DNA of 64,000 nt, taken from JAGOMX01 sp041738135. Its GTDB lineage: Bacteria > Pseudomonadota > Alphaproteobacteria > JAGOMX01. Where the stretch lies: the NCBI GenBank assembly GCA_041738135.1, contig JBGSQK010000018.1:62001-126000 (forward strand), in the 5' to 3' direction. The position numbers were made by a program, and so were the translations under genes. Each line of letters begins with the position of its first letter. The first letter of the stretch is position 1. The notes under the pieces are model-generated. The model was not told the DNA's origin and searched no databases. It was given only the letters and a program-made list of their open reading frames with translations. Below are positions 18,376 through 28,800 of this stretch, one piece after another.

Positions 18376-19096
18376 GTTTGCCCTTTTATGTTTAGTCCTT
18401 TTGATCATTCCTAGCGATGTCTATGCGCAAACCCTATCTATGGATTTAGGTAAAGGTGGATCTTTAACCGGCAAGATCGTTCAACTGGTGGCATTGGTGA
18501 CGGTTTTAAGCTTGGCGCCATCCATCTTGATGATGGTCACCTCTTTTACGCGTATTGTGGTGGTGCTCTCATTCTTAAGAAGTGCTCTTGGTTTACAGCA
18601 AACCCCTCCCAATCCAATTCTTATAAGCTTAGCAATGTTTTTGACGCTGTTTATAATGACGCCTACTTTTGAGGAGATTTATCAAGAAGGTATTGAGCCC
18701 TTGATGAATGAACAAATAACAGAAATGGATGCCTTTGAAAAATCCATTGGCCCGGTGCGAAAGTTCATGCTCAAACATGTGCGCGAAAAGGATCTGGATC
18801 TGTTCATGAACATGGCCAAAATTGGAAAAATAGATTCTGTTGAAGAGACGCCTATGCGTGCGTTGATCCCAGCTTTTATGATCTCGGAACTGCGTCGCGC
18901 TTTTGAGATTGGTTTTTTATTGTTTATACCGTTTTTGGTGATCGACATGTTAGTGGCGTCGGTCCTCATGTCCATGGGTATGATGATGGTGCCGCCGGTT
19001 ATGATCTCGCTGCCTTTCAAGCTAATTTTCTTTGTACTGGTGGATGGATGGCATTTGATTGCTGGCAGCCTAGTGCAGGGATTCGGGACGGGGTAA
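18365..19096 (+). CDS. fliP: Flagellar export gate protein FliP
   Basis: The start at 18365 (MRLKFALLCLVLLIIPSDVY) gives a cleavable signal and 243 aa, the usual FliP length; the frame is open upstream but that would lose the signal. Core motifs are present: LMMVTSFTRIVVVLSFLRSA, QTPPNPILISLAMFLTLFIM and the C-terminal MGMMMVPPVMISLPFKL. FliP forms the export channel with FliQ and FliR, which are not in this window. The gene runs into a convergent LOG-family gene 5 bases away. Confidence 0.95.
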   Translation: MRLKFALLCLVLLIIPSDVYAQTLSMDLGKGGSLTGKIVQLVALVTVLSLAPSILMMVTSFTRIVVVLSFLRSALGLQQTPPNPILISLAMFLTLFIMTPTFEEIYQEGIEPLMNEQITEMDAFEKSIGPVRKFMLKHVREKDLDLFMNMAKIGKIDSVEETPMRALIPAFMISELRRAFEIGFLLFIPFLVIDMLVASVLMSMGMMMVPPVMISLPFKLIFFVLVDGWHLIAGSLVQGFGTG

Positions 19097-19101
19097 AACC
19101 C

Positions 19102-19689
19102 CTACCACCAACGAGAAACCAGATCCGGCCCGCCGTTGCTGTGCACTTCTAAGGCGGGCAACACATCCTCGATTTTTTCGATAATGGTGTAGAATTTTTT
19201 GTGCTCGGGCCTGACGAATTTTTCAGCAATCATATGGTCGACAAATGTGTCGAATAGAGATGACCAGTACTTGTTGATGTCCACGAAAACCACTGGTTTT
19301 GTATGCAGACGTAATTGACGCCATGTGAGGATTTCAAAGATCTCGTCCAGAGTGCCGAAACCTCCTGGCAGGATTGCAAAGGCGTCAGAATGCTCGAACA
19401 TTAATCTTTTGCGCTCGTGCATGGAGTCCACCACAAACAGCTCGCTTATGCCCGTGTGGCCTTTTTCGAATTCATTGAGGTATTGGGTGATAAAACCAGT
19501 AACTTTACCACCGTTTTCCATAACGCTGTTGGCGATGATGCCCATGAGGCCTACTTGACCTCCGCCATAAATAAGGCGCACATCATTGTTAATAAACTGC
19601 TTGCCCAGGTCAGCTGCGGCTGTTTTATATACATCCGAAACGGTACTTGAAGAGCCACAGTAAACGCAAACTGATTTGATTTTTTCCAA
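19102..19689 (-). CDS. LOG-family nucleotide phosphoribohydrolase (TIGR00730)
   Basis: The 195-aa protein has the LOG hallmarks: VCVYCGSSS at the N-terminus, LIYGGGQVGLMG, SMHERKRLM and ILPGGFGTLDEIFEILTWRQ (the PGGxGTxxE motif). Family members release ribose-5-phosphate from nucleoside monophosphates; plant and some bacterial ones activate cytokinins. The only well-placed start is a TTG, preceded by AAAAGGTGCGAC. It is convergent with fliP and unrelated to flagella. Confidence 0.9.
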   Translation of the reverse strand: MEKIKSVCVYCGSSSTVSDVYKTAAADLGKQFINNDVRLIYGGGQVGLMGIIANSVMENGGKVTGFITQYLNEFEKGHTGISELFVVDSMHERKRLMFEHSDAFAILPGGFGTLDEIFEILTWRQLRLHTKPVVFVDINKYWSSLFDTFVDHMIAEKFVRPEHKKFYTIIEKIEDVLPALEVHSNGGPDLVSRWW

Positions 19690-19850
19690 GTCGCACCTTT
19701 TTTTCTTATCTAATTTCAGTTTAGCCTAAATCATATAAAAATTGGTTAATTTCTGCTAGGGTTTTGAAATTCTCTCCAATTATATGTGGGATCGACCTGT
19801 GGTAGTTATTGGTACAAATCAACAATACACCTTTTGAAGGAAGAAGTAGA

Positions 19851-20375
19851 ATGACCAAAGTTATTTTATACATAGCCACCAGTGCGGATGGTTTTATAGC
19901 CACCAAGGATGGAGGCGTAGATTGGCTGCCGCACCCTGATACGGTTGAGGATACCGATGAGTTCGGATACCAATCACTGATGGAGCGCACATCCGTTATT
20001 ATCATGGGTAGCAAGAGCTACCAACAAATCTTAGGTTTTGGCGACTGGGCTTGGCCTGATAAGTTAACATATGTGTTCACGTCGCAGGATTTAAGTTCAG
20101 AACGCGAAGATATAATTTTTGTCAGGGACAACGTGACTGATTTCATGAAGCAGTTTGCGGAGTCAGACCAAAACATTTGGCTCCTTGGGGGCGCGGAACT
20201 CATTGGGTCATTTGCAGATAAAAAGCTTATTGATGAATGTATTATAACCGTTGTTCCTACCAGTTTAGGTGAGGGGATCAAATTACATTTGCCTTATGAG
20301 GATTTTACGCTGAGGGATGAGAAAGTTTGTGGGGGTGGGATGGTGCAGAGGTGTTATGGGAAGGTGGTGGGGTGA
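19851..20375 (+). CDS. DHFR/RibD-C family reductase
   Basis: The 174-aa product starts at the ATG after GAAGGAAGAAGTAG (19851). It has the dihydrofolate reductase-like fold signs of the YwjB/YyaP group: YIATSADGFIATKDGGVDWL, IIMGSKSYQQIL, and WLLGGAELIGSF, which binds NADPH. The group's natural substrates are unknown; folate reductase activity is not assured. No operon partner is visible. Confidence 0.85.
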   Translation: MTKVILYIATSADGFIATKDGGVDWLPHPDTVEDTDEFGYQSLMERTSVIIMGSKSYQQILGFGDWAWPDKLTYVFTSQDLSSEREDIIFVRDNVTDFMKQFAESDQNIWLLGGAELIGSFADKKLIDECIITVVPTSLGEGIKLHLPYEDFTLRDEKVCGGGMVQRCYGKVVG

Positions 20376-20513
20376 GGTTGTGATTTGGTTGTATGTGGCT
20401 TGTAAGCTATATTGGAACAAACAAACCACATCGCCTTTTTCTTGCCGACTCATGCGTATTTAGAAGAAAAAAATGATGAGGGTTTTCCATCATCGATTAG
20501 TGCAACTCACTCG

Positions 20514-21209
20514 TTAGCCATATGGCTCATATTTTTGGAATAGCTCGGGATGAAAAAGAGATTTAAGCACTTTTCTGCGCTCATCAAATTCGTCGTAGTT
20601 GTCTATGACGTCAGAAAGGTTTGCTGTAACGTTAAAGACGTATCCGTCACCTAGTTTCTGAATATTGAAGCCATTTTTTTGTAACAGAGGCACGTCAATT
20701 TCTTTCACATATTCTTCCCCAAAATAATTAGCCCAGCCTAGGTTGGGGACGCCTTTTTTTAGATGGATACCGGGAGTGCCTCTTAAAAAACAACTTATAG
20801 CGCTACCAGCCCCAGCGGGCACAATTTCATTTTCGGTAAATACATGCGCATATCCATAATATGCATTAGATATAATTATCAATTCAGAAAACAATGTGTG
20901 CCAGTTGATTTTTCTATTCCAATTATATTCAAAATCGATACAGCCAACTTTTATTATATCTTTTGAATGATGCCATGTACCTGAAATTTGGTGACGTCTA
21001 CGTGCTAAGAATCTTTCATCCTCCCAATAGACTAAGGCTTCATCGGTGGTATTTATGCTCTTATTTATCGGTTCATAATAATTTGCATATTCAGGAGCTA
21101 GCGACGGGTATTTGTCATAAAATAATTTCAAGATATTTTTTCCCATAGGTACTTTCGTCAATTCTGAGCGAGTAACCATGGATAACAAGATATATTTTCT
21201 TTTCATCAT
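20514..21209 (-). CDS. CDI-type immunity protein, paralogue 3 (Imm52-like)
   Basis: The 231-aa cytosolic protein is the most distal of three paralogues downstream of the cdiA-like gene. Its first 148 residues differ strongly from the other two, while the last 83 (from HLKKGVPNLGWANYFGEEYV to QKYEPYG) are almost identical to them. GWANYFGEEYV and the overall pattern resemble the Imm52 immunity family; that name is from memory and unverified. Its ATG overlaps the stop of a toxin-tail remnant, mimicking normal cdiA-cdiI coupling. It probably protects against a toxin variant that this genome no longer encodes in full. Confidence 0.75.
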   Translation of the reverse strand: MMKRKYILLSMVTRSELTKVPMGKNILKLFYDKYPSLAPEYANYYEPINKSINTTDEALVYWEDERFLARRRHQISGTWHHSKDIIKVGCIDFEYNWNRKINWHTLFSELIIISNAYYGYAHVFTENEIVPAGAGSAISCFLRGTPGIHLKKGVPNLGWANYFGEEYVKEIDVPLLQKNGFNIQKLGDGYVFNVTANLSDVIDNYDEFDERRKVLKSLFHPELFQKYEPYG

Positions 21210-21325
21210 TTTCTCACAACCTTATTACCATCTAATATGCGCTCAATCATTTTTTCCGTAGAAGGATTAAACTCAAATATTTTCCCTCCCGATTTATAAA
21301 TAGATTCGCCGAGCTGTTTAGCCAT
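21206..21325 (-). pseudogene. Orphan toxin C-terminal fragment between immunity genes 2 and 3
   Basis: The 39 codons (MAKQLGESIYKSGGKIFEFN ... ILDGNKVVRK) match the last 38 residues of the cdiA-like protein at 22823 with a few substitutions. The match begins exactly at CTAAACAGCTCGGCGA, which here also contains the stop of immunity gene 2. It has no ribosome site of its own; an open frame runs upstream through the immunity gene out of phase. It is a leftover of a duplicated toxin-immunity module. Confidence 0.85.
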
Positions 21326-22019
21326 ATGGCTCATATTTTTGGAATAGCTCGGGACGAAAAAGAGATTTAAGTACTTTTCTGCGCTCATTAAATTCGTCGT
21401 AACTGTTAATGACGTCAGAAAGGTTTGCTGTAACGTTAAAGACGTATCCGTCACCTAGTTTCTGAATATTGAAGCCATTTTTTTGTAACAGAGGCACGTC
21501 AATTTCTTTCACATATTCTTCCCCAAAATAATTTGCCCAGCCTAGGTTGGGGATGCCTTTTTCTAAGCTATGCCCAGGCGTTCCATGCAGAAAACTACTT
21601 ATAGCGCTTCCAGCAGCGGATGGTACAATTTCTCTATCTGTAAATACATGAATATATCCAAAAAAAGCCTTGCTAGCGCTAATCAATTCATTAAATAATT
21701 TATGCCAGTTTACGTTATTATTCCAATTATAATTAAATCGCAACCCACCGATATGCTTTATGTCTTTATTGATCCACCATGACCCAACAATAGAAGTTTT
21801 CCTGCGACATAAAAAGATAGGGAAATTTTCCCATACCCAGAATTCTAGTGCTTCATCGATAGTTTTAATAGGATTGTTGACCGGTTCATGAAAATTGGCA
21901 AATTGCGGTGCAAGTGTAGGATATTGTTCATAGAACAACGATAGTATTTTTTTACCGAACAAATCTCTTTTCATTTGCTGATGCGTGACTAAAGAGATCA
22001 GGACGTATTTTTTGTGCAT
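21318..22019 (-). CDS. CDI-type immunity protein, paralogue 2 (Imm52-like)
   Basis: This 233-aa protein is a paralogue of the genes at 20514 and 22131. The N-terminal part is distinct (for example WENFPIFLCRRKTSIVGSWW) but keeps shared anchors: the YEQYPTLAPQFANFHEP type opening and FGYIHVFTDREIVPSAAGSA. The C-terminal 83 residues are nearly identical to the other two. TAATG overlap with the preceding toxin-tail remnant implies coupled translation inherited from a cdiA-cdiI junction. Expected role: bind and block a specific toxin in the cytosol. Confidence 0.75.
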   Translation of the reverse strand: MHKKYVLISLVTHQQMKRDLFGKKILSLFYEQYPTLAPQFANFHEPVNNPIKTIDEALEFWVWENFPIFLCRRKTSIVGSWWINKDIKHIGGLRFNYNWNNNVNWHKLFNELISASKAFFGYIHVFTDREIVPSAAGSAISSFLHGTPGHSLEKGIPNLGWANYFGEEYVKEIDVPLLQKNGFNIQKLGDGYVFNVTANLSDVINSYDEFNERRKVLKSLFRPELFQKYEPYG

Positions 22020-22138
22020 TATTTCCTCACCACTTTATTGCCATCTAATAGGCATTGAACCATTTTTTCTGTAGAAGGATTAAACTCAAATATTTTCCCT
22101 CCCGATTTATAAATAGATTCGCCGAGCTGTTTAGCCAT
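22019..22138 (-). pseudogene. Orphan toxin C-terminal fragment between immunity genes 1 and 2
   Basis: This second 39-codon copy of the toxin tail (MAKQLGESIYKSGGKIFEFN ... LLDGNKVVRK) fuses immediately after the stop of immunity gene 1 at the same CTAAACAGCTCGGCGA sequence as the other remnant. One residue pattern (MVQC) is closer to the intact cdiA end than the distal copy (MIER). Confidence 0.85.
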
Positions 22139-22823
22139 ATGGCTCATATTTTTGGAATAGCTCGGGACGAAAAAGCGATTTAAGTGCTTTTCTACGCTCA
22201 TCAAATTCGTCGTAATTGTTAATAACGTCAGAAAGGTTTTCTGTAACGTTAAAGACGTATCCATCACCTAGTTTCTGAATATTGAAGCCATTTTTTTGTA
22301 ACAGTGGCACATCAATTTCTTTCACATATTCTTCCCCAAAATAATTAGCCCAGCCTAGGTTGGGGATGCCTTTTTTTAGATGAAATCCAGCTACACCATG
22401 TAGAAATCCAAATATTGCGCTTCCTACTGCTGACGGCTCAATTTCTTTTCCGGAAAACACATGAACATAGCCGAAGTATGCTTTTGTGATAACGGCTAGC
22501 TGTTGAAATAATTCAAACCAGTTGGTATGACTATTCCAGTTGTATTCAAAGCTTAAGCAGCCAGCTTGGCTTATATCCTTAGAATGATGCCATGCCCCCC
22601 TAATCTTATCCCGTCTGCGACCAAGAAACATCTCACCTTCCCAAAAAGAAAGTGCTTCTTCAACGTTGCTAATCGGTTTGTTTATGGGTTCATAAAAATT
22701 AGCATATTGTGGTGCCAACAAAGGATATTTATCATAAAAAAATGACAAAAGATCTTTCCCCATATGTTCTTTTAAAAGTTTCTCATGCGTAACCAAAGAA
22801 ATCAAAATATATTTCTTACGCAT
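22131..22823 (-). CDS. CDI-type immunity protein, paralogue 1 (partner of the intact toxin)
   Basis: The 230-aa protein starts at the ATG overlapping the cdiA-like stop (TAATG), the classic toxin-immunity junction, so it is the cognate immunity protein of the toxin encoded upstream. It shares anchors with paralogues 2 and 3 (FYEPINKPI, WHHSKDI, FEYNWN) and the near-identical C-terminal 83 residues. In length and the NYFGEEYV block it resembles Imm52 family members, a tentative assignment. Confidence 0.8.
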   Translation of the reverse strand: MRKKYILISLVTHEKLLKEHMGKDLLSFFYDKYPLLAPQYANFYEPINKPISNVEEALSFWEGEMFLGRRRDKIRGAWHHSKDISQAGCLSFEYNWNSHTNWFELFQQLAVITKAYFGYVHVFSGKEIEPSAVGSAIFGFLHGVAGFHLKKGIPNLGWANYFGEEYVKEIDVPLLQKNGFNIQKLGDGYVFNVTENLSDVINNYDEFDERRKALKSLFRPELFQKYEPYG

Positions 22824-25800
22824 TACTTCCTCACTACTTTATTACCATCAACTATGCACTGAACCATTTTTTCTGTAGAAGGATTAAACTCAAAGATTTT
22901 CCCCCCCGATTTATAAATAGAGTCGCCGAGCTGTTTAGATATTTTTTGCGTATTAGGACTAATAATCAAATTAAAACTAGTTCCCTCATTTTGTGCAAGT
23001 GTAGCCTGAGCTCGCATTTGCTTTGTGAAAGTTATATATCGTACATTCTTTATATCAGTTACACCTGCCGTAACCAATGATAAATCGGGTTTTGTTCTTA
23101 CAAGAATGTTGCCTGCCAATTTGACGTTATAAACTACATGGTTTTCCAGTTGCCTCAGGTATTGATGCACCCTTTCTTGAAATGCCCGACCCGCATCATA
23201 ATTTATCCGAACCTGGGGTCTTATGACTGTTAGGCTTTCCATGTGGTTGACTAAGGCCGTATCTAACAATGGGATAGCTCTTGTTTCTAATGCTACAGCT
23301 CGGGAAAGAGCTGCCCCTCTGCTTACCGGTTGCAAAGCATTGCCCAAATATGAGAGACCTCTTGCAGCTGTATTACGCAATAAACCCAAGCCGCTGGCTG
23401 CGGTGCTTACCACGTCGATGGTTGTGGTTGGCATTAGATACGATAAGAACGTTGCCTCGCCACCTGATGTGTGGATGCTAAAGTTTGGCAATCCTGCTCG
23501 CCGGTTCTTAAGGCGTGCCTGGTCAATGACCCCTTGTGTAGCGGCCACTCCATCTCTGAACCTGACCAAGGCATCTATTTCTGGATTGATAGCATTCCAA
23601 AGCATTCTTGTTTCTTCAGGGTATTGCAGGGCCAGATCTACGGGAATTCCCAGTGCGGCTAATAGGACTGCTCTGGGTAAGTAATTGATCGCCTCTAGAG
23701 CTTGAGGATTCTCTAAGAATTCACCAATGCGCTGCATAGTTTCCGAGTCGGTTATCTCTTGCACTGTTTCTGAATCGAAAATATTATTGAATGCAGCTAT
23801 TAAAGCATGCGGCACAAAATTGTGCTGGATGGCGCTGGTTGCGCTGTCCAGAGCGATTTCAGGGTTCTGTTGTAGGAGGATTGCTGTGGATGTGGTTAGC
23901 AGGCGTGAGATGTCTGCTACCAGTTGAATTCGATCTTGGACGGCTATTTCTAACGCTTGGCCGTTGAGAAGGGTGCCGTTTTCTGCGCTTCTTCGTTGAA
24001 GTTGCTGCGGTAGCTGACTTGCGTCTGGAATCATGGCTTCCACGAGCATGTGGCCAAAGGCAGCAGCGCCGCCTGCGGTCAGCATGGCTTGCATGTCGCC
24101 GTTGGTTAGAATGCCAGCTCTGGCCATGCCTGCAACGAAGTGACCGACTTTGTGAGGAGCATAGCCTAGTGCCTGGCGACTATCTCCCAGCTGATTGCAT
24201 AGAGTACCATGCACGGTATCAGCTGCAAAATTCAAGGCACCCGATTGCAATGCATCACCAAGCCGCTGGCCCCCTATGGTTGCATTTGCCACAGTAGAAG
24301 CAAAAGCCCTAACTCCGTTCACCTGCGCCAGCTGAGCAAACCCCTTTGGCTCAGCAGGAAGAGTGACGTTGGCCCCAACGACTTTAAGTACACCAGCAGT
24401 AACAGCACTGACACCTATGGATCTTAGACTCTCTTTGGTGCACATACCCATCATGGTTTTTTTAATGTTGCCGCCGTTCATGATCATGCCGCTGAAGACT
24501 TGTCCTTGAAGGCCTGAAAGAACAGCCAGGGCCATGGTTTCTACCACTGCTTCCATGGTGAGCATTCCAGCTGCAGCTGCTGGGGCTCCGGCGCCTGCGG
24601 TGCATATGGTGAGCACGATTGCGGCCACCATTGCTAGGGCTTTTTTAGTGTCGTACTTGGTTTTCTTTTTGATTTCTTCCCAGTGTTCTGGTTCGATGAC
24701 GTGTTGCTGGAAGACTTTGGCGATTTCCATTTCTTCCACGGTGAGGTCGGTATTTGTTAAGTCGATTGTATTGGGGCCGTCTTCATTTAGGGTGCTGATC
24801 CATTTCTTGGCCACGATGGAAGAGTTTGCAAATACCTCTTGGCCGTACTTACGGATGATGGTTTTGGTTTTAAAGGCCCCGATTTTTGTGGTGGTACTGT
24901 TGCAGAATTCAACTGCTTTGGCCGGTTCTAGTATGAAAGACTTGGTGTTGTCGGTTAACAGGTCTGTTACGAGTTTAAGTCCCTGTCCGTGGACGGAGTC
25001 ATTATCAAATTTCACATGGCGTGCTTTTACCGTTGGTTGGTGGACGCCAATAACATTTTGAGTTTCGTAAGATATCATTTTCTTTTTGCGGTTGACGGTT
25101 CCGGCAGCGTTTACCGTGTCAAAAGCTGTGTCTGCTTCTACACGACCGCCTTCAAAAGTGATGTCTTCATCTGACCTGAGAGTCATGCCAATCAATTGGT
25201 GGGATTCTTCTGCATATTGGGTCAGACCTTGTGCAAAGTAAACTTCGCGATCGGTGTGGGTAACCGTTTGCTTTTGATAGGAGTGACTCTTGCCATTGCT
25301 TTCCTCCGTGGTTACGTTTCCGGTAATTTCCTCAACCACACGTTTGCCCTCTATCCTGCCTTTACCTTTGCTATGAATGTCGGAGTCTTGAATGGTTACC
25401 GGACCTTGAGGCGCAGAGAGCAAGGCAGTGCTTTCTGGATTGTCGCTTTCTAAGAGGGTTGCTTTTCTGCCGTTTTGCGATGTAAGAGTGACGCCTTCTT
25501 CTTCTGATTTAAAGACTGCTGAGTCGTCGTAAACTAGATGGGTATTGTTGACAGTGTTTTGGCCTTTGGTGGTAATGGAAACGTTGGCATCAATGTCTCC
25601 GCGTATTTGTTTTGTCTCTTTAGGAAAGAATAGATGTGCTTGTCCCATGGCGTAATATAGGAGTATTTCCGGGGAGCTATTGAGCTCTTGGAGAGTCATG
25701 TTTCTGCCGCCAAGACGTCGGGAGGCGCTGTAGATCTGGTCCAGCAAACTATCGCCTGACAGTCCGTTATGGAACAAGAGACCGGTGTTTTCCGCTATGG

Positions 25801-28800
25801 CCGATTGCATTATTAAATCGAGGGGGAGGCTTGGAAGCAGCCTGGTATCTGGTCTAACATTGCCTAAGAAGGGGGCGTCGGTCAGTTGGAACGTCCGTGT
25901 TCCTGGCATGGTCATGCCTGAAGCTTGCTGTATTTGTTGCAACGCCTGAGTTATGGGCAGTTGATTCAGGTTTACGGTCATTGAAACCGTTGTGGGTCGT
26001 CTGTCTGATCCGTGTATGTCGGATATGTTGGCATTAATGGTCATTTGCCTGGCGCTGAGATCGAAAAGTCCGACCACTTGACTGGTGTTGATGGTTACCG
26101 TGTTCCCTAGTCGGAACGTTACGGGCACGGTATTGCCTGTCCATGGCAGGAGTGGGGTTCGTTGGTAGTGATGGCTTGCTACGCTGTCAGGTACGCCTGT
26201 GTCAGCTGGAAAGTTTGGGTATAGAGAAGTTTCCGCTACGGTTAACAGTCCGCCTACGCGCATTGGGGGTAAAAGGGGGTTCAGGTGTTGTTTTTTGACA
26301 TTAAGATTATTAAGGCAACCCTTTAACAAAACAGCTAAAAGCAAATGGGAGCTCATACTCCATTCTTGAACAATGTTCTCCGGAGAATCAAAATTTTGAT
26401 AACTACTAATTTCCTCAGCTCTTGCAAAAAATCGACCTAAAACGTGATGGTGTATTGAAGTGGTTCTTCCCAAAGGTATGGGTGTCACGATAACACCCGG
26501 CCCCATATTTGTTTGGTACGCCACGTCGTTGATCATTAACTTCTGAGCATGGACCGTTGTGCCTACAAAATGAGCCAAGGATGTTAGCAGGCGAATTTCA
26601 TCGCCATGTTCAAGTCTTGTGGGGGAGGAGACTAAATAATCAAATGTTTCATCACCACGAATAGCTTGCCCTATGCCTTCAAAATCAAAAATAGTTTTAG
26701 GGGCTTTGATTTCGAGAGCTCCGTTACCATAGAACTCAGTGGTGATTAAGCGTAAGGGGGTTTCAGATTCGACCCTAGTTTTTTTGTGACTGAAAAGACG
26801 CGCGTAATCTAAGTTGACCTGCTGTGCTTTCACGGTTATGACGCCACCAGATTGCAGAAACGCCCCATTGGTTGCCCGATATTTATCGTCACCTATGGGA
26901 ATGAAATAGTCTGTGACCGACTGTGCTCCGCCCCAAGGCCCAAGGAATTTTCCTTCTTCGGGATCCATAAGAACGAAATGACCTACATCCACTTGCCCAA
27001 CTGCAGTAAGCGTTAAATGGCCTGTGGCGCCCAGCTTAGCATAGCGTCCATGCACATTAAGACCATGCACATGTAACATATCCCTTAAGGTGGTGATTTG
27101 ACCGAAATTGTTGTCATCCACACCCAACACTACTTCACCAGTGGACGTGAGCTCCAAGGCTTGAGTGATGAATTTACTAACGAGTTTGAAACTTCCAAGT
27201 GTAAGCTTCAAGTGTTGCAATTTATCAAGATTAATATCGGTTTTTTGCCAGATAGATCCTGTTTCCATCCATGTTACGCCACCGCAGCTGACTTGCTGTA
27301 ATTCTTTGAGGGTTCTGTTGTAAGATGCTACAGATTTTCCCCCGGGCAAAGGACGTGTAGGCATGGGCAGGTCAAGATCGCCCTGAACTTCAAGTTTTCC
27401 AATGGGGGCTGACACTTCTAACTTAAGCTTTCCAGTGGAGCTTATGCCCACAGTGTTTACAAATGTGCCAGGCTCTCTGGTGCCAGTAACAACCTGTATA
27501 TGAGCATTGTTTAATCGTAGTAATTTGTTCACCGTCAATGATTTAGTTTTCAGAGTCAGATTCGCCAATTGACGCAGGTCATATTCGGCTGCCTGCGTCG
27601 TTCCATTCACCACATCACTGACCACTTCAGCTGTGCCCGAGCATGTGGTTTGAACTAATGTCCGCAAATCAAGAGCATGGGCTTGATAAGCAATGTCACG
27701 GCCTGAAATACTTTTGTTGGCGCTGAGTAAGCACATGTCAGGATGAGCGATGCGTAGGTTTTGTCCGTCCACCTGCAAAAGACCCTTTGCTTTGAAACGT
27801 GAAATGTTTGATGCAAATTCATTCAGCGTTATTTGCTGAGCATCCAAAAGCAAATCGGTAGCTGAGTCTATTTGGGCAAAGGGCGCGTTTATGGTCTGGG
27901 CTGTTATTTTTGCATGCCCCTTGGTGGTTAATATTTGCGCGAGGTGCGTAGCGTCGCTGCCTAAGGTCAACAATCCCGCCACGTCTAATGTGAGGGCGCC
28001 GGTTTTTAAGTTTGAAGTGAGGTTTAAAGGTTGGGCCGCTTTTAACATAAGGTGTTCAATGTGGCTTAGATCCAATTGGCCGCTAAGATTGCTTTCTATC
28101 AATCTAACGATCAATTGGCCTAAAAAGGGCAGCCCCACCAGGCCACTGAGTAGGCTAGTAACGATTTCAAATTCACCTTCGTTGTTTACAAGCGATGTGG
28201 CGCTGCCTTCCATACCACCGAGCGCTATAATTTTAGCGAATTTCTTGTTTAGAATCTTTGTGGCCTGAAGAACCAGCTGGTTTAGCTTTATTTGACCTTC
28301 ATTGATGATTTCTACAAAAGACGTTTTCAGCCTATTTAATATGCTGATATCGCCTTTATTGTTCATGGTCATTTTGTTTGATTCGTCACGATCTTCGACG
28401 CTCAGGCTTTTGACGTTGAATACACTGTCTTCGTGCAAATCTATAATTTTTGTGGAAGGCGCAACGATCAGGTCTTCGCCTTCAACCATGTGGTGATTTA
28501 ATAAGGAAGACACTCCCAGATATTTAAGAGATACTATTTTGCCATGATTGGTCACTTTACCAGCACCAGTAAGAGCCTCTGCTTTGAGGTCACCCTTGTT
28601 CTCTAAGGCGGCGCCGATTCTTAGACCCTTTACAGTCATTTTACCTAAATTCAGGCAATTATGCACATGCAGCTCTGTTTCCGTCAAAACGGTGCCGAAG
28701 TTTACCAGTTCTTGGAACTTACCTATTATCTGCTCGGAACGTAAGGTTCTATCCTTATGCACCACCACAGCTTGAACCCCTGAAAGGTCCAGAATTTTTG

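Larger units (their letters stand above)
20514..22938 (-). repeat. Toxin-tail/immunity module array with direct repeats
   Basis: Two roughly 365-bp direct repeats (about 21206-21570 and 22019-22383) each contain a toxin-tail remnant joined to the 3' third of an immunity gene. Half copies flank them: an immunity 3' third at 20514-20765 and the intact cdiA 3' end at 22823-22938. A shared junction, CTAAACAGCTCGGCGA, occurs in both remnants and in cdiA. The intervening immunity 5' parts are unrelated or strongly diverged at DNA level. This is the footprint of repeated module capture by homologous exchange at conserved ends. Confidence 0.85.

Noticed and set aside
18049..18408. 119-aa minus-strand ORF over fliO
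   Set aside because: Antisense to fliO/fliP, Cys/His-scattered translation, no start signals.
19690..19850. Region between the LOG and DHFR-like genes as a gene (97-aa minus ORF extending into the DHFR gene)
   Set aside because: It is antisense to the DHFR-like gene and lacks motifs.
21326..21454. Upstream extension of the toxin-tail frame as an 82-aa protein
   Set aside because: The upstream part is out-of-frame reading of the immunity gene's 3' end; only the last 39 codons match the toxin.
23223..25453. Several plus-strand ORFs (up to 175 aa) opposite the cdiA-like gene
   Set aside because: They have low-complexity, motif-free translations and no ribosome sites, and lie wholly antisense to a clear long CDS.
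27891..28268. 125-aa plus-strand ORF opposite cdiA
   Set aside because: A shadow of the beta-repeat coding strand, with no family signature.
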